In this document: positions 1 to 12,434 of the stretch, one piece after another
How positions within the stretch are numbered: the first letter of the stretch is position 1
Layout: each line of letters opens with the position of its first letter
Assembly: GCF_024139115.2 (NCBI RefSeq)
Contig: NW_026943535.1
Coordinates: 1 to 64,000, forward strand
Direction of reading: 5' to 3'
Length of the DNA stretch: 64,000 nt
DNA from: Armigeres subalbatus
Taxonomy: Eukaryota > Arthropoda > Insecta > Diptera > Culicidae
Notes under the pieces: model-generated
The model's database searches: none
What the model saw: only the letters and a program-made list of their open reading frames with translations
What the model was told of the DNA's origin: nothing
Made by a program: the position numbers and the translations under genes

Positions 1-2051
1 TTAGATGTAAATTTCATATAATTATTTCGATCTCGAACAGATTTGTTCTAGAAGTACATATGTAGACATTTCTCCCCATTTCGGAAATCCCGTCATCGAT
101 GAAGTAGTGTGACACCCCATTTCTGTGTGATTCAAGTACCTATCCTTAAAGTTCTATATGCATAGTTGAAGTTTGTCACCAGCAAACAGATTGATTAATA
201 ATTTCTTCTCTCTTCATCTCTCCCTTTCAGGTTCGTAGTATTCGCATGGTTGAATCACATCCCATCCCCACTTAGACAGTAGAATCCTTGAAGCAAAGTT
301 CTGCCTTCTATTAGCTGATTGGAGGAAAGCGTACGCGAAGCTGCCCACACAACGCTGCAAGTAAGACGACGATGCATTGTTTAAACCAGTCGAGAATCCA
401 GACAAATAAATAATATTAATATCCACTTACTATTATTGCCTCTCAACAGTCTGCTTCCCGTTTTATGAACATTGGTTAGGTCGATGAAGGGGTATGAGAA
501 ACAGGGTTTGAACGGTTTCACGTAAGTGTCGATTCCATTCTTGTCTTCGTCAAATACACTGTTTCAGATGAATTGTGTTGCAAATTGGAAGCGATGGGTT
601 AAAGGGGTTACTCCTAAACTATGTGAAAAAATATTTTCTTCCTTTTGTTGATGTTGAAACCAATATAGAAAGATAATCAAGGAAGTTGAGGTAGCAAATT
701 CTTTTATCACGAGAAAGAACGTAATTTTCAAATTACTCTTACTTCGGGCAAAAGATCAACAGGGAAACTGCTTACTGGTTGACGATGGTATGATGGGTTT
801 GTTGCATTAGCAAAATGAGGTGTTGCGTAAGGTAAGCCAGGGTTGCATCCAGATTACAGTAATTCATATAGTTTGTGAATACAAACAATAAATGTAGTCA
901 TGTTTACTGTATCAAACTGAGAAATGTAATGAAGTTTACGTTTTGATATCTGCCAATACGTCAATCCTGCTCTGCATCCAATGTGAAACTTTTACTCTAG
1001 ACAACACACATCGACTAAGATAAGAGCTCACTTCCCTGCACAAGATTTCAGACTATGCTGCGGTTGCAATCAATATAATATGAACACGTAAGCAGCTTTC
1101 TGTCTGCTCGTACTCCTGAATATATCCCACCTATCTAAATATGTACATCAGTCGTATAGAAGCAAGCCAGTCAGAGTACGGTGGAACAGCGATGATTGTG
1201 TTCCAAGTGCTATAGGGTGGTGTGCATCACTCCACCCACCGCCGTCTAGTTAAATGTAAACTTCATACCATCGGAGTGTAAATATGACCAACCGATACTC
1301 TTGGTGCCGGTCCACAGAAGGACCTTCCCTGCTATGCTCGATTGAAGTTGGTGATGGGAAGAGATGCATCTTGTTTGCTCCGAGCAACTTTGGCATTCAA
1401 ATGGAAATATTTTGCTTTGGGTTCCCGAGCCGGGATTATTCAACCTGGTCAGTGGAAGTTTGAATATTTGAAATAACTACTGCTGGAATAACATTGAACG
1501 AAACGAACCGACTCAACAGCTCGACGAAAAGGGACTTGTTTCAATGTTGAACCATCATCGACCGGCATGGAGAGAATGCACAGAACAGAGTCTACCCTCC
1601 GTGTTTCCAAACTGGATCGCACCGGGGGGAAAGTTTTTCCTTTTTGCCGCGTCGAAACCACCGCGAAAAAGTTTCGTATTTCAGCGTTTCCCCTCACGTG
1701 TGTGTGTATATGCAAAAACGGTGCACTCGTACACCCCCCTCTTACAAAGAAAATTAATTTCAAATTTGCACTCTAACGAGAAACTCATAAACAGGAGTCT
1801 GGTGAGCCAACTTGCACAACTTGGTTGGAGAATGAAATTTTTCACTTTAGTGTAGTTTCGACAGCATAGCGACGGAAATATTCCAGCGGATTCATGTTGA
1901 GGTGCGCGTTTACTTTTCTCGTTACATAAATTCTGCAACATGATTGGAAATCATTGTACAGCAGATTTTGCAGAAAAGAAAAAAAAAAGTACAGATCAGC
2001 CTCGTTATAAGGCAATTTTTTTTTCGTTGTGTTGATTCATGTGGAAGTTGA
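1..2051. other. unassigned intergenic or intronic sequence
   Basis: I see no gene, RNA or transposon that I can support here. All open frames are short and overlap on both strands, with no recognisable domain. The sequence is AT-rich with scattered homopolymer runs, for example near 1980 and 2010. It may be intronic or intergenic host DNA. Confidence 0.5.
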
Positions 2052-2127
2052 GACGAGCTCGGTAGACTAGTGGCTATCGCTTCTGCCTAATAAGCAGGAG
2101 GTCGTGGGTTCAATTCCAGGCTCGTCC
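2052..2127 (+). tRNA. tRNA-like sequence with Ile-type AAT anticodon, probable pseudogene or SINE head
   Basis: The acceptor arms (GACGAGC at 2052 and GCTCGTC at 2120) pair perfectly. A five-pair D stem (GGTAG with CTATC) and a five-pair anticodon stem around the loop CTAATAA give anticodon AAT. A good Pol III B box (GGTTCAATTCC) is present. The T stem is poor because the T loop and acceptor arm are one base out of register, so a functional tRNA is doubtful. A tRNA pseudogene or the head of a tRNA-derived SINE is more likely. Confidence 0.5.
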
Positions 2128-2540
2128 CTTTCCTACTTTGTATTTCTATCTTAGTTATTTCTGTGTTTCACGTTATACCAAAACGATTTCTACTGCTATA
2201 ATCTTCCACACAATCCCAAAACATCCCGTGGGACCTATGAGAGGTCGTAGAGTTCTCTGCATCTTTCTTAAGTAGGTGTTCAACAAACGATCCTTCCCCT
2301 TCCTCAGCATTCGCAAAGACAACGGACCAGCATGCAACATCCATTGGCTGTGCCGTATACTTTTTTGTTACCAAATTTTTGGAACTGAGGTGGGAACCGA
2401 ACCCACACTCCGAAGAAAAGTTGCGATTGAATGCCTGTCGGTCTCATCTTTCCTCATAGAGACCAACGAATCGTCTGCGTCGCTACGGATGCTACGCAGA
2501 GGAGTAATATTAGTTGGAGAGGAGAATATTAGTGCTTAGA
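2128..2540 (-). repeat. possible SINE-like sequence with Pol III B-box hairpin
   Basis: On the minus strand, 2390-2406 forms a perfect five-pair stem (GTGGG with CCCAC) around a loop that matches the Pol III B box loosely (GGTTCGGTTCC). No convincing A box or target duplication was found. This may be a second tRNA-derived SINE next to the tRNA-like sequence at 2052, or chance. Confidence 0.25.
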
Positions 2541-2769
2541 TAATGATTCCCACACTTAATTTATTTTAACGGACTTGCTTAACGAGTTATCTATTTTTAA
2601 CTGAGTTCTCGATAGTCTTGTCAGTAAAAAGTTCAACAGCTTACAGAGTTCTTGGTTTCAATCTCAATGATGAAATGTCAAACATCACTGAGCTGCTTTG
2701 GGGGCAGCAGGGACTATGTTCAAGGGCTTGACGCTCCCTGACGATAAATATTAAAATTAAAAAAAATCT

Positions 2770-2905
2770 AAGATTCTTTTTTAAATTCTCAAAATTATCC
2801 AAATTTTATTTTGTTGCCTCCTCAAAATTATTATTTTTAGGCAAAAAAAAATCCGAGGGGAGACATAATTGTTTTTAAATATTTGTATCGGCCTTATTCT
2901 CAAAA
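2770..2905 (+). repeat. dispersed repeat, copy 1 (copy 2 at about 25190-25320)
   Basis: This stretch shares a long, only slightly diverged match with about 25190-25320: AAAATTATCC, then ATTTTATTTTGTTGCC, an A-run followed by TCCGAG, and TTTTTAAATATTTGTAT, all in the same order and orientation. Two copies 22 kb apart point to an unnamed interspersed element. No coding capacity or terminal repeats were recognised. Confidence 0.55.
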
Positions 2906-2913
2906 AAAAATCG

Positions 2914-3110
2914 AGATAACACCAGATCTCGACTTTTTATGCATTTCTAAGACATTTGGCATAAAAAATTCGATTCCTAAAAAAATGTTAAGTCCCAAAC
3001 ATTTTCTGTCCCAAAAAGTTATTTTTATTTCAATTTTTTTAGATAACACCAGATCTTGACGTTTCATGCATTTCTAAGACATTTGGCATCAAAAATAAAA
3101 ATTCGATTTC
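2914..3110 (+). repeat. direct duplication, two copies about 128 bp apart
   Basis: GATAACACCAGATCT followed by TGCATTTCTAAGACATTTGG occurs near 2914 and again near 3042, each followed by an AAATTCGATT stretch. It is a local tandem duplication inside the repeat-like block that starts near 2770. Confidence 0.6.
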
Positions 3111-4430
3111 TCCCCCCTCCTCTCGGGAAATTTTCGTGTTTCAAAAAAGCCAAACTTTGACCGCTTTGGTCAAACCCTTAATGAAGTCCGATTGAGCTGA
3201 AATTTTGCATGCGGACTTTTTTTGAGGAGATGACATTTGATGGTCATTTTTTCCCATACATTCCATTGGTACTCTAATGAATATTTAACGAACAAAATGT
3301 AATTGAGACACCTCACCATTGTCCAGCAAAATAAAAGTCTGTTATGTATGTTCATTTATTTAAAAAAAAAGTAGTTTGTTATGCAGCGTTCAAAAGAAAA
3401 ATATTTCTCCAGGTGAACATGATTCTCACTAGACATCCGACGGATACAGTGCGGATGTGGTGCGCGCGGTCAAGATGATTTGCGGACCTTTCGTATACTG
3501 CGTGGTTGACGACATGCAACTTTGGACCGAGCGGAATACTGACTTACGGGCCAAATTGACGAATGCCGCCGATTTCTGAAAATTCAGTTATTTCTTTCAA
3601 TACTTTATTGACTGCGCAAATTAAATCGCTTTCACTTACCGAAATATCAACTTGAAAAATATTTGTTTGGAACGACAAAAATCTACGTGAAAACGATCCA
3701 AAATACGAAAAACTCAGATTAATCCACCTAGCGGCCATGATACCTTTCTTATGCATCATATAATGATTTGAAAAAAAAAATGCCATTCATCAGAGGAGTA
3801 GATCACCTTTTTGCCTTTCTCGTACAACAAAGTTTTTTTCTATTGTTTTACATGTTTTGCATTAACTAATATGCATTGCCACCATTCCTAAAAAAATCGA
3901 TTTTGGATATTTGCCCAGGGGATGATCCTCGTGGCTGTTGATTTAAACAGTTTTTAAATTGGACGAGGCTCCGCGAAACCGCTCCAAATATTCTATTGTC
4001 TGACCTGAGGAAAGAATTCAGTTAAATATTTCTTTTATAATGCCCCAAGTTATTACGTTAAAAACATCCGACACATTTTTTGATCAATTGTATGATGTAA
4101 CAATTAAATGGATAATTTTTAATTGGCTTTTGGTTCAAATAAAATATTACAGAAGTTGAAATAAAGAGACATTAAAAAATATATTCCGCGGGAAGTGCTC
4201 AATTAATTTCTGACAAACTCAGCTAAATAATGTGTTACCTTTCTCGAATGCTGCATACAACTTGCATCGTTTCGGTAGCGTCCTTCACACAGTCCATCAC
4301 GAGCCCGGATTTTCATACACAGTTAATAACAAATTCATATTTAAATCACAAACCACAACGTCTTCAGGGCATTCAAAGAACGTCATGTCGAGTCCAGTAC
4401 AAGACATATAATATGGCCTTACAGTTGAAG
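3111..4430. other. unassigned sequence; includes a coding-like island near 3430-3560
   Basis: No gene can be supported. A short GC-richer island at about 3432-3590 reads open on the plus strand in an AT-rich surround and ends at a TGA near 3577. It could be a decayed coding fragment of a retroelement. The minus strand here contains two GTAAGT donor-like sites (near 3545 and 3645), but no acceptor partner was identified. Confidence 0.35.
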
Positions 4431-6810
4431 TCAAGAAAGTGAGCTCTTCCTGAGTATCCTTCTCCACTGGACTCGATCCTGGGCCAATGGCTTCCAGTCG
4501 CCCTGAACATTGAGCGCCCTCAGGTCCTCTTCAACTGCAAAAAGCCATCGTGTACGCGGCCTTCCACGAAGCCTGCGGCCTCTTCCGTGTTCTCTACTAA
4601 ATATTATCTTCGCTTGACGTTCTTCCGGCATACGAACAACGTGACCAGCCCATCGTAGTCTGCCGTGTTGTATAAACTTGATAATACCCAGCCCTTTATA
4701 CACCTGGTACAATTCGTGATTCATGCAACGCCCCCAGATACCGTTCTACTGTTTACCGCAGAGTATTGTCCGCAGCAAACACCCCCCGAAAGCTCTCCGA
4801 TCAGCCGCTTTTAACGTCCATGTTTCATGGCCGTATAAAGCCACCGGAAGAATTAGAGTAGTATACAGTGCGAGTTTTGTTCTCGTTTGCAGACTAAAGA
4901 ACTTAAGCTGGTTACGATTTCCCGTAATAAGCCCAATTTGCAGCTACAATACGCCTTTCACCTCCCGGGTAACATCATTATCGCACGTCATTAATGTTCC
5001 AAGATACACAAATTCTTCTACCACTTCAAATTTTTCACCATCCAGCAACACTTCGCTACCACCACCACCACTAATGAACCCACGTTGATTGCCAGCGACC
5101 ATGTACTTCGTTTTGCTGGTATTGATCGTGAGTCCAATCTTCGCTGTCTCCCTCTTAAAAGGCGCAAAAACTTCTTCCACGGCACGGCGATCAATCCCGA
5201 TAATATTGATATCGTCTGCAAATCCCAGGAGCATATGCGATCTTGTGCTAATGGTACCGCTTCTTTGCACACCAGCTCTCCTAATCGCTCCCTCGATCGC
5301 TATATTGAACAGTAGATTCAAGAGTGCATCACCCTGCTTTAATCCATCTAAGGTAACAAATGACGTCGATATTTCATCCGCAACCCTTACACTTGATTTC
5401 GATCCGTCCAACGTTATACGAATCAGCCGTATCAGTTTCGCCGGAAAACCATGTTCAAGCATAATTTGCCATAATTCATTCCGTTGCACTGAATCGTACG
5501 CCGCCTTGAAATCAATAAACAGATGATGTGTCTGCAAGTTGTACTCCCGGAATTTATCAAGGATTTGTCTCAGGGTAAACATTTAATCCGTCGTTGATCG
5601 GCCCTCACGAAAACCTGCTTGGTATTTGCCGACGAAGGACTCTTCAAGCGGTCCCAATTTGTTGGAAAGAATACGGGACATAATTTTGTACGCCGAATTA
5701 AGGAGGGTTATTTTTTGATAATTGGCGCACTCCAATCTGTGCCTTTTCTTATAGAGAGGGCAAATGAGGCCGTCCAACCAGCTAGCAGGCAATTCTTCTT
5801 CTTCCCGCGACTCCACAGCTTGTCCATCGTCGCTAATATTTATTCTGTTCGCCGATGCACCGTCACTTCCACTATTCAACAAAGTCTCGAAGTGTTGCTT
5901 CCACCTGGCAGCCACTTCGGTTTAATCTGTCAGCAAATTCCCTGGTTGGTCGTTGCACATGACGGGAGATGGCGCTGTCTTTCTCCGCACGCCATTGACA
6001 GACTCATAGATCCTCCGCATATCCTTCTGCTCCATTTTTCCTACGCCTCGCAATCACTTGTTCTTCATATTCTGTCTTCTTCCTGCAATGGGTTCGCTTT
6101 TCGGCTGCTGTTGCTTCCTTGTACCGATCTCTATTCGATCCGGCTTCTGGCAACGTTCTTCTCATCTGTCACTCTCTGACACTCCACATCGAACCAACCC
6201 GTCCTGGATCGCCTCTGTGCAGTGCCTACCACTTCTCGTGCTGTTGTGCTCACCGCTCCATGGATCGTTGATGTTGTCGCTAACGTTGATTGCACTTATT
6301 CGTTCCTAGAGCTTCTGGCGGTACTCAGCCGATACTCCTTCCGTCGACTATTGCTGGATATTGTAACGCATCGTTCGCTGTGATTTTTCGTTCGACACAG
6401 TTAACAAACCGTAATCGAATTTTACTGTCAACGAGGTAGTGATCAAAGTCAATGTTCGGACCTCTGAATGTCCGCACATCGGTAACATCCGAGAAATGGC
6501 GCCCATCCACCAGAACATGGTATATCTGGTTGCAAGTTTCACCATTTGGGTGTCTCCAGGTGTGCTTTCGGATATTCTTCCGTGCAAAGTAGGTGCTACT
6601 GATGGCCATCCCCCTGGCAGCAGCGATATTTACTAGCCGTAGGCAGTTGTCATTGGTAACGGAGTGAATTATGGGACGGAAAAAGTCCTCTCAACCGACC
6701 TGAGCTTTAGCGTCTCCCATAACAATTTTCACGTCATGCTTTGGGCACTTTCCATAGGCTTTAACAAGACATTCATGAAACGTGTATTCACGATGTTGGA
6801 TTTATCGTTT
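4431..6810 (-). pseudogene. non-LTR retrotransposon, endonuclease and reverse transcriptase, degraded
   Basis: Read on the minus strand this is the 3' part of a LINE pol ORF. Near 6690-6810 is an APE-type endonuclease motif (IVMGD), and at 6325-6609 the endonuclease end with HPNGETCNQI and a changed SDH motif (FDH). RT follows at about 5915-4900, with YQAGFREGRSTTD, a FADD catalytic box near 5190-5225 and LKQGD. The C-terminal segment (4724-4431) has RLRWAGHV and RGRPRTRW, common at the end of such proteins. Breaks seen are a TGA after the VMGD motif (6691-6693), a TAA just before MFTLRQI (5583-5585), and frame changes between endonuclease, RT and C-terminus. The 5' end is missing, as is usual for 5'-truncated LINE copies. 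The clade is not assigned. It cannot produce an active protein. Confidence 0.9.
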
Positions 6811-7341
6811 GTCGGTTGATTATGAAGATTGGGCTGTAATTGAAGAATTTGGAGGAATTCTTGGAGGAGGGATGCTCCAGATTTTTAAGAAGAGTTCTTG
6901 CAAAAGGAATTTAGTGCTCGTCTGCTCGTGTCTTTTACAAATAGCCGAATGACCATTGATATGCTTAATTCTGCTTTGTGCGGGAAAGATAATTAATTAG
7001 AAAGTAAAACTTTTGTACCTAATTAGAATGTAAAAAACTCAAAGGTGCAGCCAACTGGGATTGTACGAAAAGGTTACGTATAATCACGTAGCTTCAAGAA
7101 ATGGATGGTATTTGTCCTCATAATTTGTGTGTCTTTATTAGCATTGAGCAAACTGCTCGGAGATCAAGTGGATCAAGAAGCCGAGTAATAGTTCCCAGTT
7201 GGCAGACTATGTTCTCCAACAGTGGGATTAACACGACTTGACAGCCGTATCGTCGCTGAAGCCACTCGTCTGGCTTTCAGTGGAGAACATCACAATCCTA
7301 GAAGACACCATCCTCTAAAGCGAAATAAAGGAAAAATAAGC
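6811..7341. other. unassigned sequence between LINE and MITE
   Basis: Nothing recognisable was found beyond AT-rich sequence. An open frame at 7222-7404 has no domain and overlaps the left arm of the following MITE. Confidence 0.4.
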
Positions 7342-7636
7342 AGAATCCCGATCAAAATGGATCGCGCGCGGCGGAAAGCAGCTTTCTTGCATTCAATAAA
7401 GTAGGCCCTTTAGCCCCGCCCCTTTGCGATCTGTTACGGGTGTAAATATCCCGAGCAGCACAAATTAGACTAAAATGGTTACATACATGTTGCAGTATAC
7501 TATATGGAGTATGTGTGCTGCTAGAGATGATGTGCACTCATAACGACCAACGAAGGGACAGAGCTAATGGGATTAATTCATTAGATACAAGAAAGCTATT
7601 TTCCGGACCGCAGGAGCCATTTTGATCGGGATTCTA
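7342..7636. mobile_element. MITE with about 55-bp terminal inverted repeats
   Basis: AGAATCCCGATCAAAATGG at 7342 reappears inverted at 7617-7635. The similarity continues inward for about 55 bp, including CGGAAA, AGCTTTCTTG and a TTCAAT/ATCTAAT stretch. The interior has no coding sequence. No clear target duplication was found, so the superfamily is unknown. Confidence 0.65.
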
Positions 7637-8364
7637 CAGAGAGCGGTTCCGAAGCATGAGAGAGTCTGGAAATTCAGAGCATTCTGTGAAATTTTCTCGC
7701 AAGATTCTGAAATTGATTATGAGCTGTTAATGATTCAAAATATGTTTTGTTGAAAAGAGTAACAAAATAAATTTGACCCAAGACGAACATAATCGCTTGA
7801 CATCTGTCGATCTGAGCGACGGACGCCGGTGGGTGGTTGCTGTAGAAATTTTCCTCTAAAGTAGCGTCTTTATCGATTTGGCTGTCGTCGGCAGAAAGTA
7901 AGCTTTGGCTTTGTTTCTGTTAGTCGTTGGAAATGAAATCGATTTTTCCGGTCCATTTTATACAAAAGAAGGTTGATCCGAGATTAATTTTCTTCGAAGT
8001 GCAAAACCTAATAGTTTGGCGACGACAGAAAGTTGCTCTTCGGTAGCAGAAGAAGTGAGTTGGATGGAATCACTAACAGCAACTAAGCAACCACGGCGAT
8101 GTCACCGAAACAGTCCATTTTTGCAATCAATCCTTTCTGTCCAGAAAATGCTGGGAAGAACCAATTGTCTTTCCCTAGTGCGATTTTCCAATAACCAACT
8201 GCAACCAAACGCTTGTCGGAACCTTGCATCTATATTTCACTTCGTGCTGTTATTGTCCGACTGCCACTCGATGACTTTTCGCCATAACGCCACCATTTGG
8301 AATAAATTTTCACCATAACCACTGCATCGCGCGGGATCGCAACAGACTACATTTTTGTTATCAA
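7637..8364. other. unassigned sequence
   Basis: No gene or transposon recognised. Open frames near 8016-8318 (plus) and 8237-8491 (minus) overlap each other and have no family signature. Confidence 0.35.
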
Positions 8365-8560
8365 TAAGCATATGCGGTATTTCGAAAAATTTCGTTTCAG
8401 GTGGTTCGAAACGAAATTCCGCGGAATTTCGCGGAATTTGAGCATGGCGAAATCTGATTCCTTGATTTCGTTTCGTTTCGTAAAATTGCAAAAATTTCGC
8501 TAGAAAAAACTAGCTTCTAACGAAATTTTACGGAATTCCGCGGAATTACGAAACAAATTT
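8365..8560. repeat. TTTCG/CGAAA-rich degenerate repeat block
   Basis: Repeated TTTCGTTTCG and GAAATTCCGCGGAATTTC motifs, many of them palindromic around CCGCGG. A related block lies at about 12435-12620. Both contain CCGCGGAATT or its complement and a pentamer-like TTTCG rhythm. Together they may mark the two ends of one larger element that was later entered by the hAT element at 9207. Confidence 0.6.
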
Positions 8561-9206
8561 AAACTTAAACCATTCTTTATATAATCAGAAAACTTGTCTG
8601 CGCCGCTGAACAAAATCGTTAGGTTGTTTTCAAAACTTTGGGTTATACAATTTTTTCTATTAACGCTTACTACATAACCCCGTTCTTAGTAGACAAATAC
8701 GTATTTAGTTTTCTTCTATAAAACTTCTTCAGTGTTTCTAATATATTTTGTGATATTTTATACTATTTGTACAATATTAATGCGAAATCGATCGTGTTGC
8801 TGCTGATCATGGGACGGAAGATAGTCCGAGAGAACGCGAAGTGAAGAAAATCTCCCTCGCGTAGCAGAAATTTGTTTAACCAGTGTACAATCGATCTTGT
8901 AGATGCTGATCACGCTAGCTAGTGTGGGAGAACGCGAAGTGATAAAACTAATGTCTGCATCGAAAAAGCACCGAATTATTTAGTGCGGATTCGATCGTAT
9001 TATAGAAGCTTATTAAACGAAGCACATTGAATTGTGTTGGATTGATTTGAAACACAGTTTTCGTCTTCTTGTTTTCAAAATAACTTTGTTTACAATAAAT
9101 ATTAAGCCTAATGCAGGGGCTTCACATGAATTACCTTCTCTACTAACCAACGATTCCTTTCCCGTAGCACTCACGGAGATGCAGAGCATTCCTCGGTCTT
9201 TTATAA
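8561..9206. other. unassigned sequence left of the hAT element
   Basis: AT-rich sequence with two partly similar GCTGATCA-containing segments (near 8800 and 8900), each followed by GAGAACGCGAAGTGA. This is a local duplication of unknown nature. No coding signal. Confidence 0.4.
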
Positions 9207-9729
9207 CAGCGGTTCTCAACCTGGGGTACATGTACCCTTGAGGGTACTTTCGCCGAGCCCAGGAGGTACCTCGGATGAAAGCCTTAATGGCGGATGAATG
9301 ACAATTTTAATCCAAACTTATTGATAAAGTTTTGTTTTTTTTTATTTCTAAACTTTGTCTTGTACATACTAGGGTAAAGGATGTATTTTGGACCACCCTT
9401 ACGGGGGTTATTATTTTTCACCACCAAGAGGTGCAAATTCCGTTGTCCAAAATATGAGCCGTCGAACTGGTAGTCCAAAATACCTCCCTTATCCTATGCA
9501 TGGCGATCAGTAAATCGTAGCCTATTGAATCCTGTCCTCCACAACCAGTACAATGTATGAAGAGATGTGGAACAAAAGATCAAAACGGCAAAACCTCGAA
9601 TGAACAAATTTGAAAAATCTTTTCTGCAATCTACCGGATCAAAACAGAATGTTGAATAATATGTTAAAAATACGATTCTTAACTAAATTCTAGAGTCTAC
9701 AGATACGAAAGCCTCCATTTCAAAAACAT

Positions 9730-10415
9730 GAAGACTTTTTCCCGAAAAGCTCAGTTGCTTCGTTGCAAGAGAATTGGAAGCATCCTTCTACGCTTCTCGG
9801 AAGCCTCCTTCCAAGCAGCTCGGAAGCCACCTAAAATAATGCCTTTTAAAATGAGGCTGTCGAGCCTGTTCAAAAATCCCTTCCGAGCCCCTTAAAAAGA
9901 TCCGAGACTTTTAAAAGAAGCAGAAATAAAAGGAAATTTCATAAAAAACAGCTTGGCTTCCGGGCCTCTTAAAAGAAAGTTTTTGAACATCCTTAAATGA
10001 AACATCATTTTAAGATGTTCAAAACTTTCTTTTAAAAGGCCCGGAAGCCAAGCTGTTTTTCAAGAAATTTTCTTTTATTTCTGCTTCTTTTAAAAGTCTC
10101 GGATCTTTTCAAGGAAGCCTCATTTTAGAAGGCTTGGAAGCCTACTCTCAAGAGGGTTGGAAGCCTCCTTTCTAAAGGCCCGGAAATCTTCTTTTAAGCT
10201 TTCTTTTTTAAACTTTCTTTTTTTCTTTCCTCCTTCTTTTAAGAGGTTCGGAAAGTTCTTTTCAAAAGGCTCGGAAGGACTCTTTCAAGAGGCTCGAAGC
10301 CCTCCCTTGAAGAGAGTCGGAAGCCTCCTTTCAAGAGGCTCGGAAGCCTCCTTTCAAGAGGCTCGGAAGCCTCCTTTCAAGAGGCTCGGAAGCCTCCTTT
10401 CAAGAGGCTCGGACA
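9730..10415 (+). repeat. 23-bp minisatellite, degenerate array inside hAT copy 1
   Basis: Units with core AAGCCTCCTTTCAAGAGGCT are regular at about 10310-10415 and degenerate outward to about 9730. This is the complement of the unit in the arrays at 15.3 and 26.3 kb. Within 9890-10110 an inverted pair (a stretch with AAAAGTTTTTGAAC against AGTTTCTTTTAAAAGG) forms an imperfect hairpin. The open frame it creates (10157-10432) is repeat-driven and not a gene. Confidence 0.85.
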
Positions 10416-10964
10416 GGGACGGGAACGGTTGACAATTCTTTTTATCATTCATTCTGCCACGATGTAAAAGAAAAACAAAAACACGGCAGCCGCAGCAGCA
10501 GCCACCACCAAGCAGACGCCAGTCAGCACATGATTTTATTATTTTCTCTCCTCACAATTAATGTTTCTGTACGCTCATTTCGCGACGTATAACTGTTTTT
10601 GGTGGTAAATGGTTATTTCTTTACTCCTTGCTCATTTTAGAGACTAGAACTAATAAATTAGTACCAACGGCTAGCATTCTTTCTAGGCTTTGCGCCACAG
10701 GCAATTATACTCGATCCTGTTCTGTTTGCGCTGCGCACGAACTGAAACAAGAAACCTGCTGACTGCACCGACGGCTCGACTCTCACGCAGCAGCAGGCAG
10801 GAACATACAAACAGTTTGCCTCATCGGTAAAAAAATGTCACAATGAGGCGTACATTTTTTTTTGAAAACTGTTTCGGTTTGTGCGGTGCTTGAAATTTGA
10901 CCGGATAAAATGTAAACATTCGCATAATCACAGTGTTTTACTGTACATTTCCCAACACTGGGCT
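10416..10964. other. hAT copy 1 interior between minisatellite clusters
   Basis: Non-repetitive interior of the hAT element, with a CAG/CAC-rich stretch near 10490-10520. No coding sequence recognised. Its absence from the second hAT copy suggests that either copy has been rearranged internally. Confidence 0.4.
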
Positions 10965-11130
10965 CGGAAGCCTCTTTTCAAGAGGGTTGGCAGCCTCCTT
11001 TCAAGAGGCTTGGTAGCCTCCTTCCAAGAGGCTCGGAAGCCACCTTTTAAGAGGCTCGGAAGCCACTTTTTAAAAGGCTCGGAAGCCACTTTTCAAGAGG
11101 CTCGAAAGCCTTTTTTTCAATATGCTCGGA
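10965..11130 (+). repeat. 23-bp minisatellite, second small cluster in hAT copy 1
   Basis: About seven units of the same AAGCCTCCTTTCAAGAGGCT type, drifting to AAGCCACTTTTTAAAAGGCT at the right side. Same orientation as the cluster at 9730-10415. Confidence 0.85.
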
Positions 11131-11300
11131 AGCTTTCAATAGTCAATACATTTCCTACAGTCAGTCTCTTGATGTAAGAACTTAATTTTAAATGGGAAGT
11201 TTAAAAAAAATTAATATTTCAGAAAAGTTTATGGAGAACCATTACCATATATTCCATTAGATTTCAGGTACCTGAACCGTTGAGAACCGTTGTTTTATAA

Positions 11301-12434
11301 CAATGGGTGTTAAATCCTCTCCTAATCCTAAATTTACTGTAAGGACGTGACCAGCATCGTTATTAGTCATGATTTGGAAACTGCGCAGCAAGTATAAAAT
11401 AAGAATAACTTTTTTTTATCCCAAGAATATTATTTAATTGGTGAGCTGTGCATATTTGCTGTTTCTCGGACAATCATGATTAGCAATTACGATTGGTACA
11501 GTTAATCAAGCTAAGCTCTTATTTGACTATTTCCGCAATATGTAAGGAACATTGAAGATTTGTGGGCATTTCTAGATCTTCGCATGGAATTTGCAAAAAA
11601 AATCCAGAATGGATTGATAGATCACTAAAATTTGCTGAAAGTTTTTTACTTATGATTGCTTTTAGCTCATACTGACCTTAGCAGCTGTTCTCATATGCCA
11701 AGGATACACAGACAATAGCTCAGTTCGGCGAGCTGCTTGTACATAAGACTATGGGTCTGTGAAATTCAATCTGCAGTACATATCTTTGTGCATTTTAAAA
11801 AGGTGCACAGGATTCTTCTAGTGAGCAAATGTATGCTATTTATATGTAGACGAATAATAAGAAGGAATAAGTTTTAGCTGTTACGCCCTTTTCAAATATC
11901 AATTCTCTATCTGTATATGCGCCTGGCAGATGTGGATACATAAATGAGTATCCCACTAAATAAAAAAATAAATTTAAGCATTAATTTTCTGATTTTGTAT
12001 TAGCTCAACCCTTGTAACATTTTGGATTTATGCTGGTTGTATAACACTCTTGTAGAGTGAACTAAGGTTTTCAAGAGCACTATAAAACTTAAAATGTTTC
12101 TATGGAATACTATAAAACCACGCTGACAAAACAATATGAAGAATGCTTCAGCATAATTACATTATTCTTATGTGAACTAAGGTTTCAAACGAAATTTGAA
12201 TCCGTATATGAAAAATCCCACAATTTCTATTTATTGAATATTTTCTGATATGCAAGCGGCATAAATGCTGGATTATTGCCTTATCGCTAATGGTATATGC
12301 GGCGAGAATGCGGTGATATATCACAGACTGCCTCTTTCTTTATTATAACTCTATTGGTCGTAAAACAGTTATTTGACTTCGAAAAAGTGAAATCCAAATT
12401 GCGTACATAATGTAAAAACAATTTAATCAAAATT
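11301..12434. other. unassigned sequence
   Basis: AT-rich sequence without recognisable coding or terminal repeats. It lies between the hAT element and the second TTTCG-rich block, so it may be interior to a larger element into which the hAT inserted. Confidence 0.35.

Larger units (their letters stand above)
9207..11292 (+). mobile_element. hAT-type non-autonomous transposon carrying a 23-bp minisatellite, copy 1
   Basis: The left end starts CAGCGGTTCTCAACC, a hAT-type terminus. The right end is its slightly changed complement (GAGAACCGTTG, ending at 11292). Both ends are flanked by the identical 8-bp direct repeat TTTTATAA (9199-9206 and 11293-11300), the hAT duplication length. The subterminal part contains a GGTACC-rich stretch near 9225-9275. 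No transposase frame is present, so it depends on an autonomous relative. The interior holds two clusters of the 23-bp minisatellite, at about 10100-10415 and 10965-11130. The 9207-9740 part is homologous, inverted, to 17351-16600 of the second copy. Confidence 0.85.
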
